Assembly: GCA_038251135.1 (NCBI GenBank)
Contig: JBBSBR010000017.1
Span: 1 to 17,663 of the forward strand
Reading direction: 5' to 3'
From: JBBSBR01 sp038251135
Lineage (GTDB): Bacteria; Patescibacteriota; Saccharimonadia; UBA4664
Length of the DNA stretch: 17,663 nt
This document shows, in pieces, positions 1-7,594 of the stretch. The position numbers were made by a program, and so were the translations under genes. The notes below the pieces were generated by a model, which did no database searches, was not told the DNA's origin, and saw only the letters and a program-made list of their open reading frames with translations. The stretch's first letter is position 1. Every line of letters starts with the position of its first letter.

Positions 1-228
1 GGCGTAGCTCCGGTCGGTGCCCTTACCAGCGCCAACCTCGCCGCTCCCTACAGTGGCACTAACTCGACCATTGCCTATAACACTGCTGGCGCAACCTCAG
101 TTGTCACCAGTGGCGCTCCAAGCGGACAGACCGTCTACACTATCCTCTACGGTGCCAACATCGCTCCGCTGACCAAGCCTGGTACTTACGTTGCGACTCA
201 AACGTTCATCGCAACCGGTACGTTCTAA
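1..228 (+). CDS. Secreted WxL-like surface protein A, C-terminal fragment (5' end outside window)
   Basis: Only the last 75 codons are present, open from base 1 and ending in TAA at 226-228. The fragment is Ala/Thr/Ser/Gly-rich and beta-like. It ends in a strand with PGTYVATQTFIATGTF, which matches the end of the next gene (B) almost residue for residue; the stretch before it also aligns (APYxxxNSTIAYN, then TVYTxLYxANIAPLTKPGTY). It is therefore a paralogue of B and most likely a secreted protein with a signal peptide beyond the left edge. No cysteine is visible in this part. The terminal Phe and the F-I-A motif occupy the place of the distal W-x-L motif of WxL proteins (inference). A strong terminator follows 23 bases after the stop, so A ends a transcription unit separate from B. 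Function is unknown beyond a likely surface role. Confidence 0.8.
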   Translation, partial: GVAPVGALTSANLAAPYSGTNSTIAYNTAGATSVVTSGAPSGQTVYTILYGANIAPLTKPGTYVATQTFIATGTF

Positions 229-251
229 GACCCCTAAAGTCTAATGCAATA

Positions 252-284
252 CGAAGGCCCATCCGGCATGAGGATGGGCCTTCG
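252..284 (+). terminator. Intrinsic terminator after gene A
   Basis: A perfect 13-bp stem (252-264 pairs with 272-284, cgaaggcccatcc against ggatgggccttcg) has a 7-nt loop and is followed by GTTTTG. The position directly after gene A and before the promoter of gene B separates the two transcription units. Confidence 0.9.
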
Positions 285-332
285 GTTTTGATCGATACGG
301 ATAATCCGAATTCTCAATCTGTGGGAAAACTC

Positions 333-362
333 TTGACCGGCATCGGCAAATAGTTGTAAATT
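333..362 (+). promoter_or_regulatory. Sigma70-type promoter of gene B operon
   Basis: A -35 box TTGACC (333-338) lies 18 bp from a -10 box TAAATT (357-362, 4 of 6 matches). Transcription should start near 369, giving a leader of about 38 nt to the ATG at 407. It sits between the terminator of gene A and gene B. The -10 is imperfect. Confidence 0.55.
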
Positions 363-406
363 AAACATAAGCATTAAGTAAATTGGTAATAGAAGTGAAC
401 AAAAAT

Positions 407-1546
407 ATGATTAGTAATCAGAAAACGCATCTCCTGAACCGGATCGGCACGTGGGCGTCGCTGGTGGCCCTGGCCTCGACCGTATTGATGACCGGCTCAG
501 CTTCGGCCCTCGGTGCCCAGCTGAAGACCCGTTCGGTAACCGTCAACAACTCCGCCGGCGCTGCCACTGGCGTTACGTACAACGTTAGTTTTCAGACCTT
601 CGGCTCCAACGAAGGAGTCGGCTCGGTTAAGTTTGAGATCTGCGACTCACCCCTGGAGTCGGTCTCGTGTGCCGCCAGTGCCTCGGCAGGCGTGGCTTCC
701 AACGGCGCCTCGTTCGCCGGCGCTCCGGCTAGCATTACACCCTCCGGTCTTCCGGCGAACGCCTGGAACAAAGGCACTGCCACCGGTGCCAGTATTGCCG
801 GTACGTACGCTACATACGCCGACGGTACGGCATCACAGACTGAAACTGCCAATCCGCAGATTACCTTCCCGATCACCGGCGTCACAAACCCGGCCGGCGA
901 TGACCAGCAGTACTACCTGCGCGTCACCTTCTACAGCGACCAGGCCTACTCGACCGAGACCGGCTTCGGCGGCATCGCTCTCGGCACCTCCACGAAGCTC
1001 TCGGTGACGGCCAACGTACAGGAAAATCTGGTCTTTGCGGTCGGTATCTCCGGAGCCAGTTGTGCGGCCATCGCCGCCACGGGCAGCACTGTGACGCTCA
1101 CGCCAAACCCGATGACTTCAGGCGCCGTCTCGACCGGTACGGCTAAACTGTGTGCCTCGACTAATGCAACTTCCGGGTATTCACTGGCTTATAATGCTAC
1201 CGGTTTCGTAGGACCCTCACAGACAATTACGCCGGCCGCTGTTGGCGGTTCGAGTGCGGCTATCGGCGGTGAGCAGTTCGGCTTTACGCTAACGAACCAG
1301 ACCTCTGGCCTGCTCAGCGGCTTGGGCGCGGCTCCGGTCGGCGCAGCGCCGACGCTCGTTGCGCCGTATAACACCGCCAACTCGACTATTGCTTACAATG
1401 CGGCTCTGGCGACTTCATTGGCGACGACTGCCGGTCCGACGGCTGAGACGGTCTATACCGTGCTTTACGCGGCCAACATTGCTCCGCTGACTAAGCCTGG
1501 TACCTACGTTGCTACTCAGACCTACATCGCGACAGGTAAGTTCTAA
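407..1546 (+). CDS. Secreted WxL-like surface protein B
   Basis: A 379-residue exported protein of unrecognised family. Residues 1-34 form a signal peptide (Lys/Arg, then ASLVALASTVLM, then SASA before Leu35). The mature part is beta-rich and Ala/Thr/Ser-rich. It has an N-terminal half with a Cys pair (C79, C88) and a motif YYLRVTFYSD, and a C-terminal half starting near VQENLVFAVG (205-213) with a second Cys pair (C219, C249). The C-terminal half carries SGYSL (256-260) and ends in YVATQTYIATGKF. These are in the place of the proximal and distal W-x-L motifs of Firmicutes WxL proteins (inference). There is no LPxTG, lipobox or C-terminal membrane helix, so the protein is either released or held by a partner such as the DUF916-like protein encoded three genes downstream. 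The ATG at 407 was chosen over the upstream TTG at 383 because it begins a normal signal peptide; 383 remains possible. First gene of the B-C-D operon. Confidence 0.85.
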   Translation: MISNQKTHLLNRIGTWASLVALASTVLMTGSASALGAQLKTRSVTVNNSAGAATGVTYNVSFQTFGSNEGVGSVKFEICDSPLESVSCAASASAGVASNGASFAGAPASITPSGLPANAWNKGTATGASIAGTYATYADGTASQTETANPQITFPITGVTNPAGDDQQYYLRVTFYSDQAYSTETGFGGIALGTSTKLSVTANVQENLVFAVGISGASCAAIAATGSTVTLTPNPMTSGAVSTGTAKLCASTNATSGYSLAYNATGFVGPSQTITPAAVGGSSAAIGGEQFGFTLTNQTSGLLSGLGAAPVGAAPTLVAPYNTANSTIAYNAALATSLATTAGPTAETVYTVLYAANIAPLTKPGTYVATQTYIATGKF

Positions 1547-1605
1547 GGAACAACGCTTCGTATCGGATCTGAATCTGTAAAGTAATTACCATAAACGTAA
1601 GCCTC

Positions 1606-2697
1606 ATGAAAATAAAACAACTCACAATTCGACTCGGTACCATGATCCTGATTTTATCGTCAGCCATGGTACCGGTGAGGGCGAACGCCGCTCAGATAGC
1701 TCCGCGCAGTTTGCTGGTGAGTTCGACGGCGGCCGGGTCGACCGGCGTGCAGTATGATTTTAACTTCACCGTACCCAACAACGCCACTTTGATCCAGTCG
1801 GTGGATATCCAGGTTTGCGACCAGGCCATCGGCCCGTGTACGACTACCGGCGCGGCCAGCGGCTTCAATGCCGCGGCTTCGTCGCTCAACGGTCAACCGA
1901 TCGGTCTGGGAACCGGCGGTGCTTGGTCTACGGCCAATACCCAGTACGCGTTTAAGCTGACCCGCGGTTCGGCCACCTCGGCGCCCTCAGGTAATCAGAC
2001 GATCAGCTTGGTGAATGTAACCAACCCGAGCGCTGTGAACGTAACCGGTGTATATTTTCGGATTACGACCTACTCCGACGCCGGCTACGTAACGCCGGTT
2101 GATGCGGGGGTGACCGTCGCGGTCGTCGCCAGCCAGATCTCGGTCAGCGGAACCATGCCGGAGTCGCTAGTTTTCTGTGTTGGTACTTCGGGCACTGATT
2201 GCAGTAATATGACGGGTTCGGCCGTCAGCCTTGGGACATTTACGCCGACCGGCACCAATATCGGTACCAGTATTATGAGTGCCAGCACCAATGCGGCTTC
2301 CGGCTACAAGATTACGCTGGCCGGAACCACACTGACCTCGGGGCTGAATACGATCCCGGCTATGGGTACGCAGACGCAGGATTCATCGACTTGTGCCGTG
2401 AGCTGTAACTCCTCAATTGGTATCGGGCAATACGGAGTGAACGTTGTAGCCAACAACGTACCCTCGGCCGGCGGCGCGTTCGGTGCCAGCGTATCCGGAC
2501 CGGGAACCGGTGCGGCCTTTGGCGGCTACGGGGTGGCGAACTTCTTCCGTTTCTATACCGGAGACACCGTGGCCGAGGTGCCTACTGTGAGCGATACCAA
2601 CCTCTACACGGCATCCTATCTGGTAAACGTCGGCGGAAGTCAGGCGGCCGGCGTCTATACTGCCACCATGACGTATATCTGCACGGGCAATTTTTAA
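1606..2697 (+). CDS. Secreted WxL-like surface protein C
   Basis: A 363-residue exported protein, paralogue of B and closer to D. Signal peptide at residues 1-28 (MKIKQLTIRL, hydrophobic ILILSSAMV, ANA before Ala29). The N-terminal half has C71 and C78 and the motif VYFRITTYSDAGY, which matches YYLRVTFYSD in B. The C-terminal half has PESLVFCVG (185-193) with C191 and C199, then STNAASGYKI (227-236), a further C263/C267 pair, and the end YTATMTYICTGNF with C359. Mature cysteines total seven, an odd number, so C359 near the C-terminus may be unpaired. No membrane anchor or sorting signal is seen. B to C is a 59-bp gap without a hairpin or a clear promoter, so co-transcription with B is likely. 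The stop overlaps the start of D by one base (TAATG). No function can be assigned from the sequence alone; a cell-surface structural or adhesive role is inferred. Confidence 0.85.
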   Translation: MKIKQLTIRLGTMILILSSAMVPVRANAAQIAPRSLLVSSTAAGSTGVQYDFNFTVPNNATLIQSVDIQVCDQAIGPCTTTGAASGFNAAASSLNGQPIGLGTGGAWSTANTQYAFKLTRGSATSAPSGNQTISLVNVTNPSAVNVTGVYFRITTYSDAGYVTPVDAGVTVAVVASQISVSGTMPESLVFCVGTSGTDCSNMTGSAVSLGTFTPTGTNIGTSIMSASTNAASGYKITLAGTTLTSGLNTIPAMGTQTQDSSTCAVSCNSSIGIGQYGVNVVANNVPSAGGAFGASVSGPGTGAAFGGYGVANFFRFYTGDTVAEVPTVSDTNLYTASYLVNVGGSQAAGVYTATMTYICTGNF

Positions 2698-3746
2698 TGC
2701 GATCGGGACTTATCCATATGAATAGACTCAATGCATCGAGAACTTTAAGAATCGTCTTCGCCAGCCTGATCTTCTGTATGATGCCACTGTCGGCGAGTGC
2801 TGCCGGACTTGCGCCACGATCCGTACAACTCGGCGATAGCGCGGCCAACGCTATAACGACAAACGTCATTAACGTCACAACGGCCACGTCCGCCTCGATC
2901 GGCTCGATCGGGTTTGAGTACTGTACTACCGCGACCGGAGCCTGTACGGTTCCCGCAGGATTAGTATCGACTTCCGCTAGCCTCAGTGCACAGAGCGGAG
3001 CTGTCGGCTTTAGCATTGTAAACGGTGCCAACGGCGCACCTTACCTGACCCGAGCTGCGGTTTTGATAGGTGCTGGAACCAGCCTAAGTTACACTTTGAG
3101 CGGCGTTCAGAACCCTACGGCTACCAATACGCCATATTATGTCCGGGTTACTACCTACACCGGTTCTGACGGCGTCACCGGACCGACCGATACCGGTACG
3201 GTCGCCGTGAGTACGGCCCAGCAGGTCCAGCTCACCGGCGTGACCCCGGAAATCCTCGTCTTCTGCGTGGGTATTACGATTGGAGCCGACTGTACCACGG
3301 TGGCGGGCAGTACCATTGATTTTGGCGACTTCTCACCGACGGCCACGCGATCAGCCACAAGCGTGATGCAAGCCCAGACCAACGCCGCCAACGGTTATGC
3401 GATTACCGTGACCGGAACTACGCTATCATCCGGCGTAAATACCATCCCGGGACTGGCCGCCCAGACCGCCAGCACGCTCGGTACTAGTCAGTTTGGATTA
3501 AATATTCGCGCCAATACCACACCGGCCATCGGCAGCGACCCGACCGGAGTCGGTACTGGTACCTTTACGGCGAACTACGGAACCCCTAATCTCTACCGCT
3601 TCATTAGCGGTGATGTGGTCAGTCAGGCTGGTCTGCCAACGGACGCAAATACTTTTACTTCGAGCTATATCGTTAATATTGGCGGGTCGCAGGCAGCCGG
3701 TGTCTATACCACTACCATGACCTATATATGTACGGCGTCATTTTAG
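2697..3746 (+). CDS. Secreted WxL-like surface protein D
   Basis: A 349-residue exported protein, closest to C. The first ATG shares a base with the stop of C, which suggests translational coupling; an ATG at 2718 (MNRLNASR) would give a more typical signal peptide and is an equally good start. The hydrophobic core IVFASLIFCMMP and SASA give cleavage near residue 36. The mature domain keeps the family pattern: APRSV at its N-terminus, C76/C83, YYVRVTTYTGSDG, TPEILVFCVG (C190, C199), QTNAANGYAI (227-236), SQFGLNIRAN, then GVYTTTMTYICTASF with C345. There are five mature cysteines, again odd. The terminal residue is Phe as in A, B and C. D stops in TAG at 3744-3746, and the promoter of the DUF916-like gene begins two bases later. 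Confidence 0.85.
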   Translation: MRSGLIHMNRLNASRTLRIVFASLIFCMMPLSASAAGLAPRSVQLGDSAANAITTNVINVTTATSASIGSIGFEYCTTATGACTVPAGLVSTSASLSAQSGAVGFSIVNGANGAPYLTRAAVLIGAGTSLSYTLSGVQNPTATNTPYYVRVTTYTGSDGVTGPTDTGTVAVSTAQQVQLTGVTPEILVFCVGITIGADCTTVAGSTIDFGDFSPTATRSATSVMQAQTNAANGYAITVTGTTLSSGVNTIPGLAAQTASTLGTSQFGLNIRANTTPAIGSDPTGVGTGTFTANYGTPNLYRFISGDVVSQAGLPTDANTFTSSYIVNIGGSQAAGVYTTTMTYICTASF

Positions 3747-3748
3747 GA

Positions 3749-3778
3749 TTGCGTAGCATTATAGTTATGAGATACACT
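3749..3778 (+). promoter_or_regulatory. Promoter of the DUF916-like gene, apparently leaderless
   Basis: TTGCGT (3749-3754) and TACACT (3773-3778) are 18 bp apart. The ATG at 3785 starts six bases after the -10, so transcription should begin at or next to the start codon. This supports 3785 rather than the upstream in-frame ATGs at 3728 and 3767. Confidence 0.5.
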
Positions 3779-3784
3779 GGGTTC

Positions 3785-4780
3785 ATGCGTAAGTGGTTTA
3801 GCAATGTTGTACTCGCTGTTCTGGGAAGTATGCTCATACTCTCATCGTCGGCGTTTGCCGCAACACCTACCGCTACACCCGCCCCAACCTCAGGCCAAGG
3901 CCTCGAGATTTCACCTCCGGTAATTGAGCTGAATGCCGATCCCGGCCAGACCGTCACAACGAGTATTCGCGTGCGCAACGTTGCCGGCGGAGTATTGATC
4001 GCCAAGGGTCACGCCGACGACTTCGGCGCCTCGGGCGAGGACGGCCAGCCTCAGATTTTACTCGATGAGACCGGTGCGACGCGTTATTCATTGAAGTACT
4101 GGGTTCAGGGAGTTCCCGACCTGCGCTTAGCACCTCAGGAGCTCAAGACGGCCACCATTACAATCGCGGTACCCAAGAACGCCGAGCCGGGCGGGCACTA
4201 CGGCGTTATTCGCTTCACCGGCGTACCGCCGGACCTTAACGGTACCGGGGTAGCGCTGTCGGCCAGTGTCGGTACTCTGGTACTCCTTAAGGTCAGCGGC
4301 CAGATTAGCGACAAGTTAAGTCTTGAGCAATTCTCATCTGCCCGGACCACACAGGTCAAGGGCAAACCCGTAACGACGTTGGGCACTTTCTTTGAGAGCG
4401 GACCGGTTGACTTCATCATCCGCGTCAAGAACGAGGGCACCGTACACGAAAAGGTCGGCGGCGCAATCACCGTGACCGATGCGCTGGGCAAGAAGGTAGA
4501 TTCCATTACCGTAAACAGCACCGGCGGAAACGTGCTGCCCGACAGTATCCGTAAATTTGATGCGCAACTCGCCAAAAAGCAGCTCTTTGGCAATTACACC
4601 GCCAAGCTTGTGCTCACCTATACCGGCGGTCAGGTCTTGAGCTCGACGGTATCGTTTTGGGTCATACCTTGGAAATTGATACTCGCCGTAGTACTCGCCC
4701 TTATAATCTTATTCCTCTTCCTCCGCTGGGCACTCCGTAAGTACAACAACTACGTTATCGCCCAAGCCCGCAAGCGCTAA
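3785..4780 (+). CDS. DUF916-like (WxL-interacting-protein-like) membrane-anchored surface protein
   Basis: A 331-residue protein with the layout of Firmicutes WxL-interacting proteins. It has a signal peptide (1-25, AVLGSMLILSSSAFA), a short Pro/Thr linker, a first beta domain starting LEISPPVIELNADPGQTV (40-57) and IRVRN (61-65), and PGGHYGVIRF (135-144), the most family-like stretch. A second Ig-like domain (about 200-292) contains FIIRVKNEGTVHEKVGG. FWVIPWK is followed by a membrane helix (about 298-316) and the basic tail RKYNNYVIAQARKR. In Firmicutes such proteins bind peptidoglycan and hold WxL proteins at the surface. Here the gene directly follows three or more secreted paralogues, as WxL loci are arranged. 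The family call rests on motif memory, not a search. Start chosen from the promoter at 3749-3778 and the signal peptide. TAA stop. Confidence 0.75.
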   Translation: MRKWFSNVVLAVLGSMLILSSSAFAATPTATPAPTSGQGLEISPPVIELNADPGQTVTTSIRVRNVAGGVLIAKGHADDFGASGEDGQPQILLDETGATRYSLKYWVQGVPDLRLAPQELKTATITIAVPKNAEPGGHYGVIRFTGVPPDLNGTGVALSASVGTLVLLKVSGQISDKLSLEQFSSARTTQVKGKPVTTLGTFFESGPVDFIIRVKNEGTVHEKVGGAITVTDALGKKVDSITVNSTGGNVLPDSIRKFDAQLAKKQLFGNYTAKLVLTYTGGQVLSSTVSFWVIPWKLILAVVLALIILFLFLRWALRKYNNYVIAQARKR

Positions 4781-4823
4781 GTTAGTTACTCGAAATCAGA
4801 TATGGTAAGGGGATTATGCTTAT

Positions 4824-4831
4824 GGTAGAAT
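4824..4831 (+). promoter_or_regulatory. Extended -10 promoter of the PKD gene, apparently leaderless
   Basis: TGGTAGAAT is an extended -10 (TG at 4823-4824, TAGAAT at 4826-4831) seven bases before the ATG at 4839. No good -35 is seen 16-18 bp upstream. The TATGGTA string at 4821-4827 is a repeat of 4801-4807. Confidence 0.5.
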
Positions 4832-4838
4832 TGAAGCC

Positions 4839-5807
4839 ATGAAAGCTGGCTTTTGGCAACTTATTGGCCGCGAACACACCGGGCGTATCCGGCATCATCG
4901 GCACACCTCGTATGCGAGTCTGGCCTTTATGCTTATGGTGACCGGTCTGCTACTGGCCAGCGTGAGTCTGTCGGCGAGCGCCGCCACGCCGGCCGTTAAC
5001 CCACAGAGCGGGTCGGTGGGTCTGACCGGCACGGTACGCGGTCCGGCGCCCACTCAGGCCGCCACCATCGCCAGTCCGCGCAACGGCCAGCACACTTCCA
5101 GCATTCCGGTGACGGTGATCGGTACCTGCCCGGCCAACACCTTCGTGATCATTACGAAAAATAATACGTTTGCGGGGGCCACCGACTGCCAGAGCGACTC
5201 CAACTATACGCTGCAGGTGGATCTCTTCGACGGCCAAAACTCGCTCGTCGCCCGAATCTCGGACGCCTTGGGGCAGTACGGCCCCGACTCCAACTCGGTC
5301 AGCGTGATTTACGACGCTCCAAATAACGGCGGTATGAGCGGGGTAGTGGGGCGCCAACTGTTTTTGCAATCGAGCGTAACGGTAGCGGCCGTCTCTCCCA
5401 ACCAACCGATTTCGCGCACCGCCACCATCGTGGGCGGCGTGAGTCCGTACGCATTCGCCTGGGATTGGGGCGACGGCAATAATTCACTGTCGACACAGGC
5501 CACCGAGGGCCAAGTGACCGCCAGCCATACCTACGATCGTCCCGGCAACTACCGCGTAATCGCCAAAGTGACCGACTCGACCGGCAACTCGGCTTTTCTC
5601 CAGCTCATTACGGTCGTCAACGGTCCGATCGACACGCTCGGAAGCAGCAAATCCGGTTCGGGCAACGATATTGCCGGCGCCTTGATCGCCGCCTGGCCGT
5701 TGCTGGGTCTGGCCGCCATCATGGTCGCATTTTTCTGGCTTGGCGAGCGCCGCGAGGATATGCGCCTCAAGCACCAAGGCCTCACGACCTCGTTGCCGTC
5801 TGCCTAA
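4839..5807 (+). CDS. Membrane-anchored protein with Ig-like and PKD domains
   Basis: A 322-residue surface protein. The N-terminal cytoplasmic stretch is unusually rich in His/Arg (HTGRIRHHRHTSY, 13-25). A hydrophobic segment follows at about 27-48, ending SASAAT, so it is either a long signal peptide or a signal anchor. Residues 75-158 look like an Ig-like fold (IASPRNGQHTSSIPVTVIG, then YTLQVDLFDGQNSLVARISDALG) with one cysteine pair (C97, C117). Residues 185-262 are a PKD domain, recognised by WDWGDG (208-213) and SHTYDRPGNYRVIAKVTDS (229-247). A C-terminal membrane helix (about 279-301) and a short cytoplasmic tail end the protein. PKD domains usually mediate protein-protein or carbohydrate contacts at the cell surface. 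It lies 58 bp after the DUF916-like gene, with no terminator between them, and shares the surface theme of the locus. Confidence 0.8.
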   Translation: MKAGFWQLIGREHTGRIRHHRHTSYASLAFMLMVTGLLLASVSLSASAATPAVNPQSGSVGLTGTVRGPAPTQAATIASPRNGQHTSSIPVTVIGTCPANTFVIITKNNTFAGATDCQSDSNYTLQVDLFDGQNSLVARISDALGQYGPDSNSVSVIYDAPNNGGMSGVVGRQLFLQSSVTVAAVSPNQPISRTATIVGGVSPYAFAWDWGDGNNSLSTQATEGQVTASHTYDRPGNYRVIAKVTDSTGNSAFLQLITVVNGPIDTLGSSKSGSGNDIAGALIAAWPLLGLAAIMVAFFWLGERREDMRLKHQGLTTSLPSA

Positions 5808-5845
5808 GAGTCTGGGCTTACTCCATGCAACCGTAAGCGCCATCT

Positions 5846-5853
5846 GGTATACT
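5846..5853 (+). promoter_or_regulatory. Extended -10 promoter of parAB
   Basis: TGGTATACT (TG at 5845-5846, -10 TATACT at 5848-5853) gives a start near 5860 and a leader of about 25 nt. GGGGA at 5876-5880 can serve as a weak ribosome-binding site five bases before the ATG at 5886. The -35 region is poor. Confidence 0.6.
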
Positions 5854-5885
5854 GATACTCGTAAGACGTTGTTTTGGGGATAGTT

Positions 5886-6653
5886 ATGAGCCGCATAATT
5901 GCGATTGCCAACCAAAAAGGCGGAGTGGGCAAGACCACCACCACCATCAACCTCGGTGCCTATCTGGCGGCGGGGAAGAAGCGTGTGCTCATAGTTGACC
6001 TCGACCCTCAGGGCAATACCTCGAGCGGCTTGGGCATCGAGACGACCAAGCTGAGCGGCGATCTGTATGACGTACTAATCGAAGGTACGCCGGCCGAGGC
6101 TGTGGCGCGGGCGACTGCCGTGGACGGCCTGTATGTCCTGCCGTCGTCGCCGGTACTGGCGGCGGCCGAAGTTGAGCTGGTGGCCGCCACCAAGCGCGAA
6201 TTTAAGCTGCGCGACGCCATAAGCGAGCTGGAATATGATTATATTCTGATTGATTGTCCGCCGTCGCTCGGTATCCTGACGGTCAACGGCTTGGTGGCGG
6301 CCGACGACCTCATAATCCCGGTCCAGGCGGAATTCTACGCTCTCGAGGGTCTGGGCCAGCTGGTGCAGACGGTCCAGCGGGTACGCAAGGGCCTTAACCC
6401 GAAGCTTGAGCTGATGGGCGTATTGGTGACGATGCACAACGGCCGGACGACGCTCAGCGCCCAAGTGCACGAAGAGGTCAAGCGGCATTTCCCCGACAAA
6501 CTGTTTGAGACGGTAATCCCGCGCAACGTGCGTTTGGCGGAGGCGCCGAGTTTCGGCAAGCCGATTTTGCAGTATGATAAGTGGAGCAAGGGCGCACGTG
6601 CCTATAAGGCCTTAACCGGTGAAGTAATTAAACGATCAGGAGTACACAAATAA
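5886..6653 (+). CDS. parA: Chromosome-partitioning ATPase ParA (Soj)
   Basis: A 255-residue ParA/Soj ATPase that drives segregation of replicated origins together with ParB. The deviant Walker A motif KGGVGKTT is at 11-18 with the signature lysine K11, switch I DLDPQGN at 38-44, and the Walker B-like YDYILIDCPPS at 117-127. VIPRNVRLAEAPSFGKPI near the C-terminus is typical of chromosomal Soj proteins. There is no N-terminal DNA-binding extension, so this is the short chromosomal type (ParA Ib-like size, Soj-like sequence). The ATG at 5886 (MSRIIAIANQKGG) is preferred over the TTG at 5874. The stop codon overlaps the parB ATG by one base (TAATG), so the two are translated together. Confidence 0.95.
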   Translation: MSRIIAIANQKGGVGKTTTTINLGAYLAAGKKRVLIVDLDPQGNTSSGLGIETTKLSGDLYDVLIEGTPAEAVARATAVDGLYVLPSSPVLAAAEVELVAATKREFKLRDAISELEYDYILIDCPPSLGILTVNGLVAADDLIIPVQAEFYALEGLGQLVQTVQRVRKGLNPKLELMGVLVTMHNGRTTLSAQVHEEVKRHFPDKLFETVIPRNVRLAEAPSFGKPILQYDKWSKGARAYKALTGEVIKRSGVHK

Positions 6654-7555
6654 TGGCCGATAAAAAGCGCGGACTGGGCAGGGGTTTCGACTCGCTCATC
6701 CCGACACAACTGGTGGATGAAGAGTTCGACGTAACGGCGGCCGTCGATGAGTCCGGCCAGCGAACGTCGGCCGATCTGGTACTACAAGTCGCGCCGGGTT
6801 TGGTCGACCCCAATCCGCACCAACCTCGGGAATACTTCGACGTGGAGCAGCTCAACGCCCTGGCGGCCTCGATTCGGGTCCACGGCATTCTCCAGCCGCT
6901 CGTCGTAACGCGCGTCGGCAAGCGTTTCGAGCTGATCGCGGGCGAACGCCGTCTCCGGGCGGCCAAGATTGCCGAACTTGATGCCGTACCAGTCATCGTC
7001 CGCAGTTTCGACGAACAGCAGAAACTGGAACTGGCGCTTATCGAAAACCTTCAGCGCGCCGAGCTCAATCCGGTCGAAATGGCGACGGCCTACCGTAAAC
7101 TGCTGGATCAGTTCGGTCTGACCTACGACCAGATCGGTGCCCGCGTGGGCAAAGACCGCTCGACGGTGGCCAATACTACTCGTCTCTTGAACCTGCCGCT
7201 CGAAGGCAAGCGCGCGGTAGCTACGGGGGCAATTACCGAAGGGCACGCCCGGGTGATTTTGAGTATTCTCGAATCCGATAAGCAACTGATGTTGCTCGAT
7301 TTGATCCTCAAGAACAACTGGACGGTTCGCCAGAGCGAAGAGTACGCCCGGGGTTTCAAAGGTACCGGCGGTACGCACGCCAAGGCGGAGGCGCGCATTG
7401 CTTCCACCAATGAGCTGACGCGTACTCTCGGGGATTATCTGGGCACCAAGGTCACTCAAACAACGACCGCCAAAGGCGGCAAGCTGGTGATCGAGTATTA
7501 TTCCGACGAGGAACTTGAGCGCATTTATAAGGCGATCCGGCACGACGAGGAATAA
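6653..7555 (+). CDS. parB: Chromosome-partitioning protein ParB (Spo0J)
   Basis: A 300-residue ParB that binds parS sites, spreads using CTP and stimulates ParA. The N-terminal KRGLGRGFDSLIP (5-17) matches the ParA-contacting region. The ParB/Srx N-domain covers about 43-135, with NPHQPRE (54-60), GERRLRA (97-103) and ENLQRAELNP (131-140). The HTH domain is around 150-182 (YDQIGARVGKDRSTVANTTRLLNLP) and the C-terminal dimerisation region ends KLVIEYYSDEELERI. The start overlaps the parA stop by one base and is served by AGGAG at about 6638-6642. No parS-like palindrome (GTTTCACGTGAAAC type) was found in the window. Confidence 0.95.
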   Translation: MADKKRGLGRGFDSLIPTQLVDEEFDVTAAVDESGQRTSADLVLQVAPGLVDPNPHQPREYFDVEQLNALAASIRVHGILQPLVVTRVGKRFELIAGERRLRAAKIAELDAVPVIVRSFDEQQKLELALIENLQRAELNPVEMATAYRKLLDQFGLTYDQIGARVGKDRSTVANTTRLLNLPLEGKRAVATGAITEGHARVILSILESDKQLMLLDLILKNNWTVRQSEEYARGFKGTGGTHAKAEARIASTNELTRTLGDYLGTKVTQTTTAKGGKLVIEYYSDEELERIYKAIRHDEE

Positions 7556-7571
7556 TTCTCGCCGGTTTCGC

Positions 7572-7594
7572 GACCGTAATTATAGCTAACGGTC
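7572..7594. terminator. Possible two-way terminator between parB and lepB
   Basis: GACCGT (7572-7577) can pair with ACGGTC (7589-7594) across an 11-nt loop in the 38-bp gap between convergent genes. The right arm touches the lepB stop codon. The T-tracts are weak, so the call is tentative. Confidence 0.3.

Noticed and set aside
5816..5838. Hairpin GCTTAC/GTAAGC upstream of parA
   Set aside because: Only 6 bp with an 11-nt loop and no T-tract; not convincing as a terminator.
6782..7543. 253-aa minus-strand frame
   Set aside because: Shadow of parB.
5808..7593. parS site near parAB
   Set aside because: No palindrome resembling the parS consensus found.
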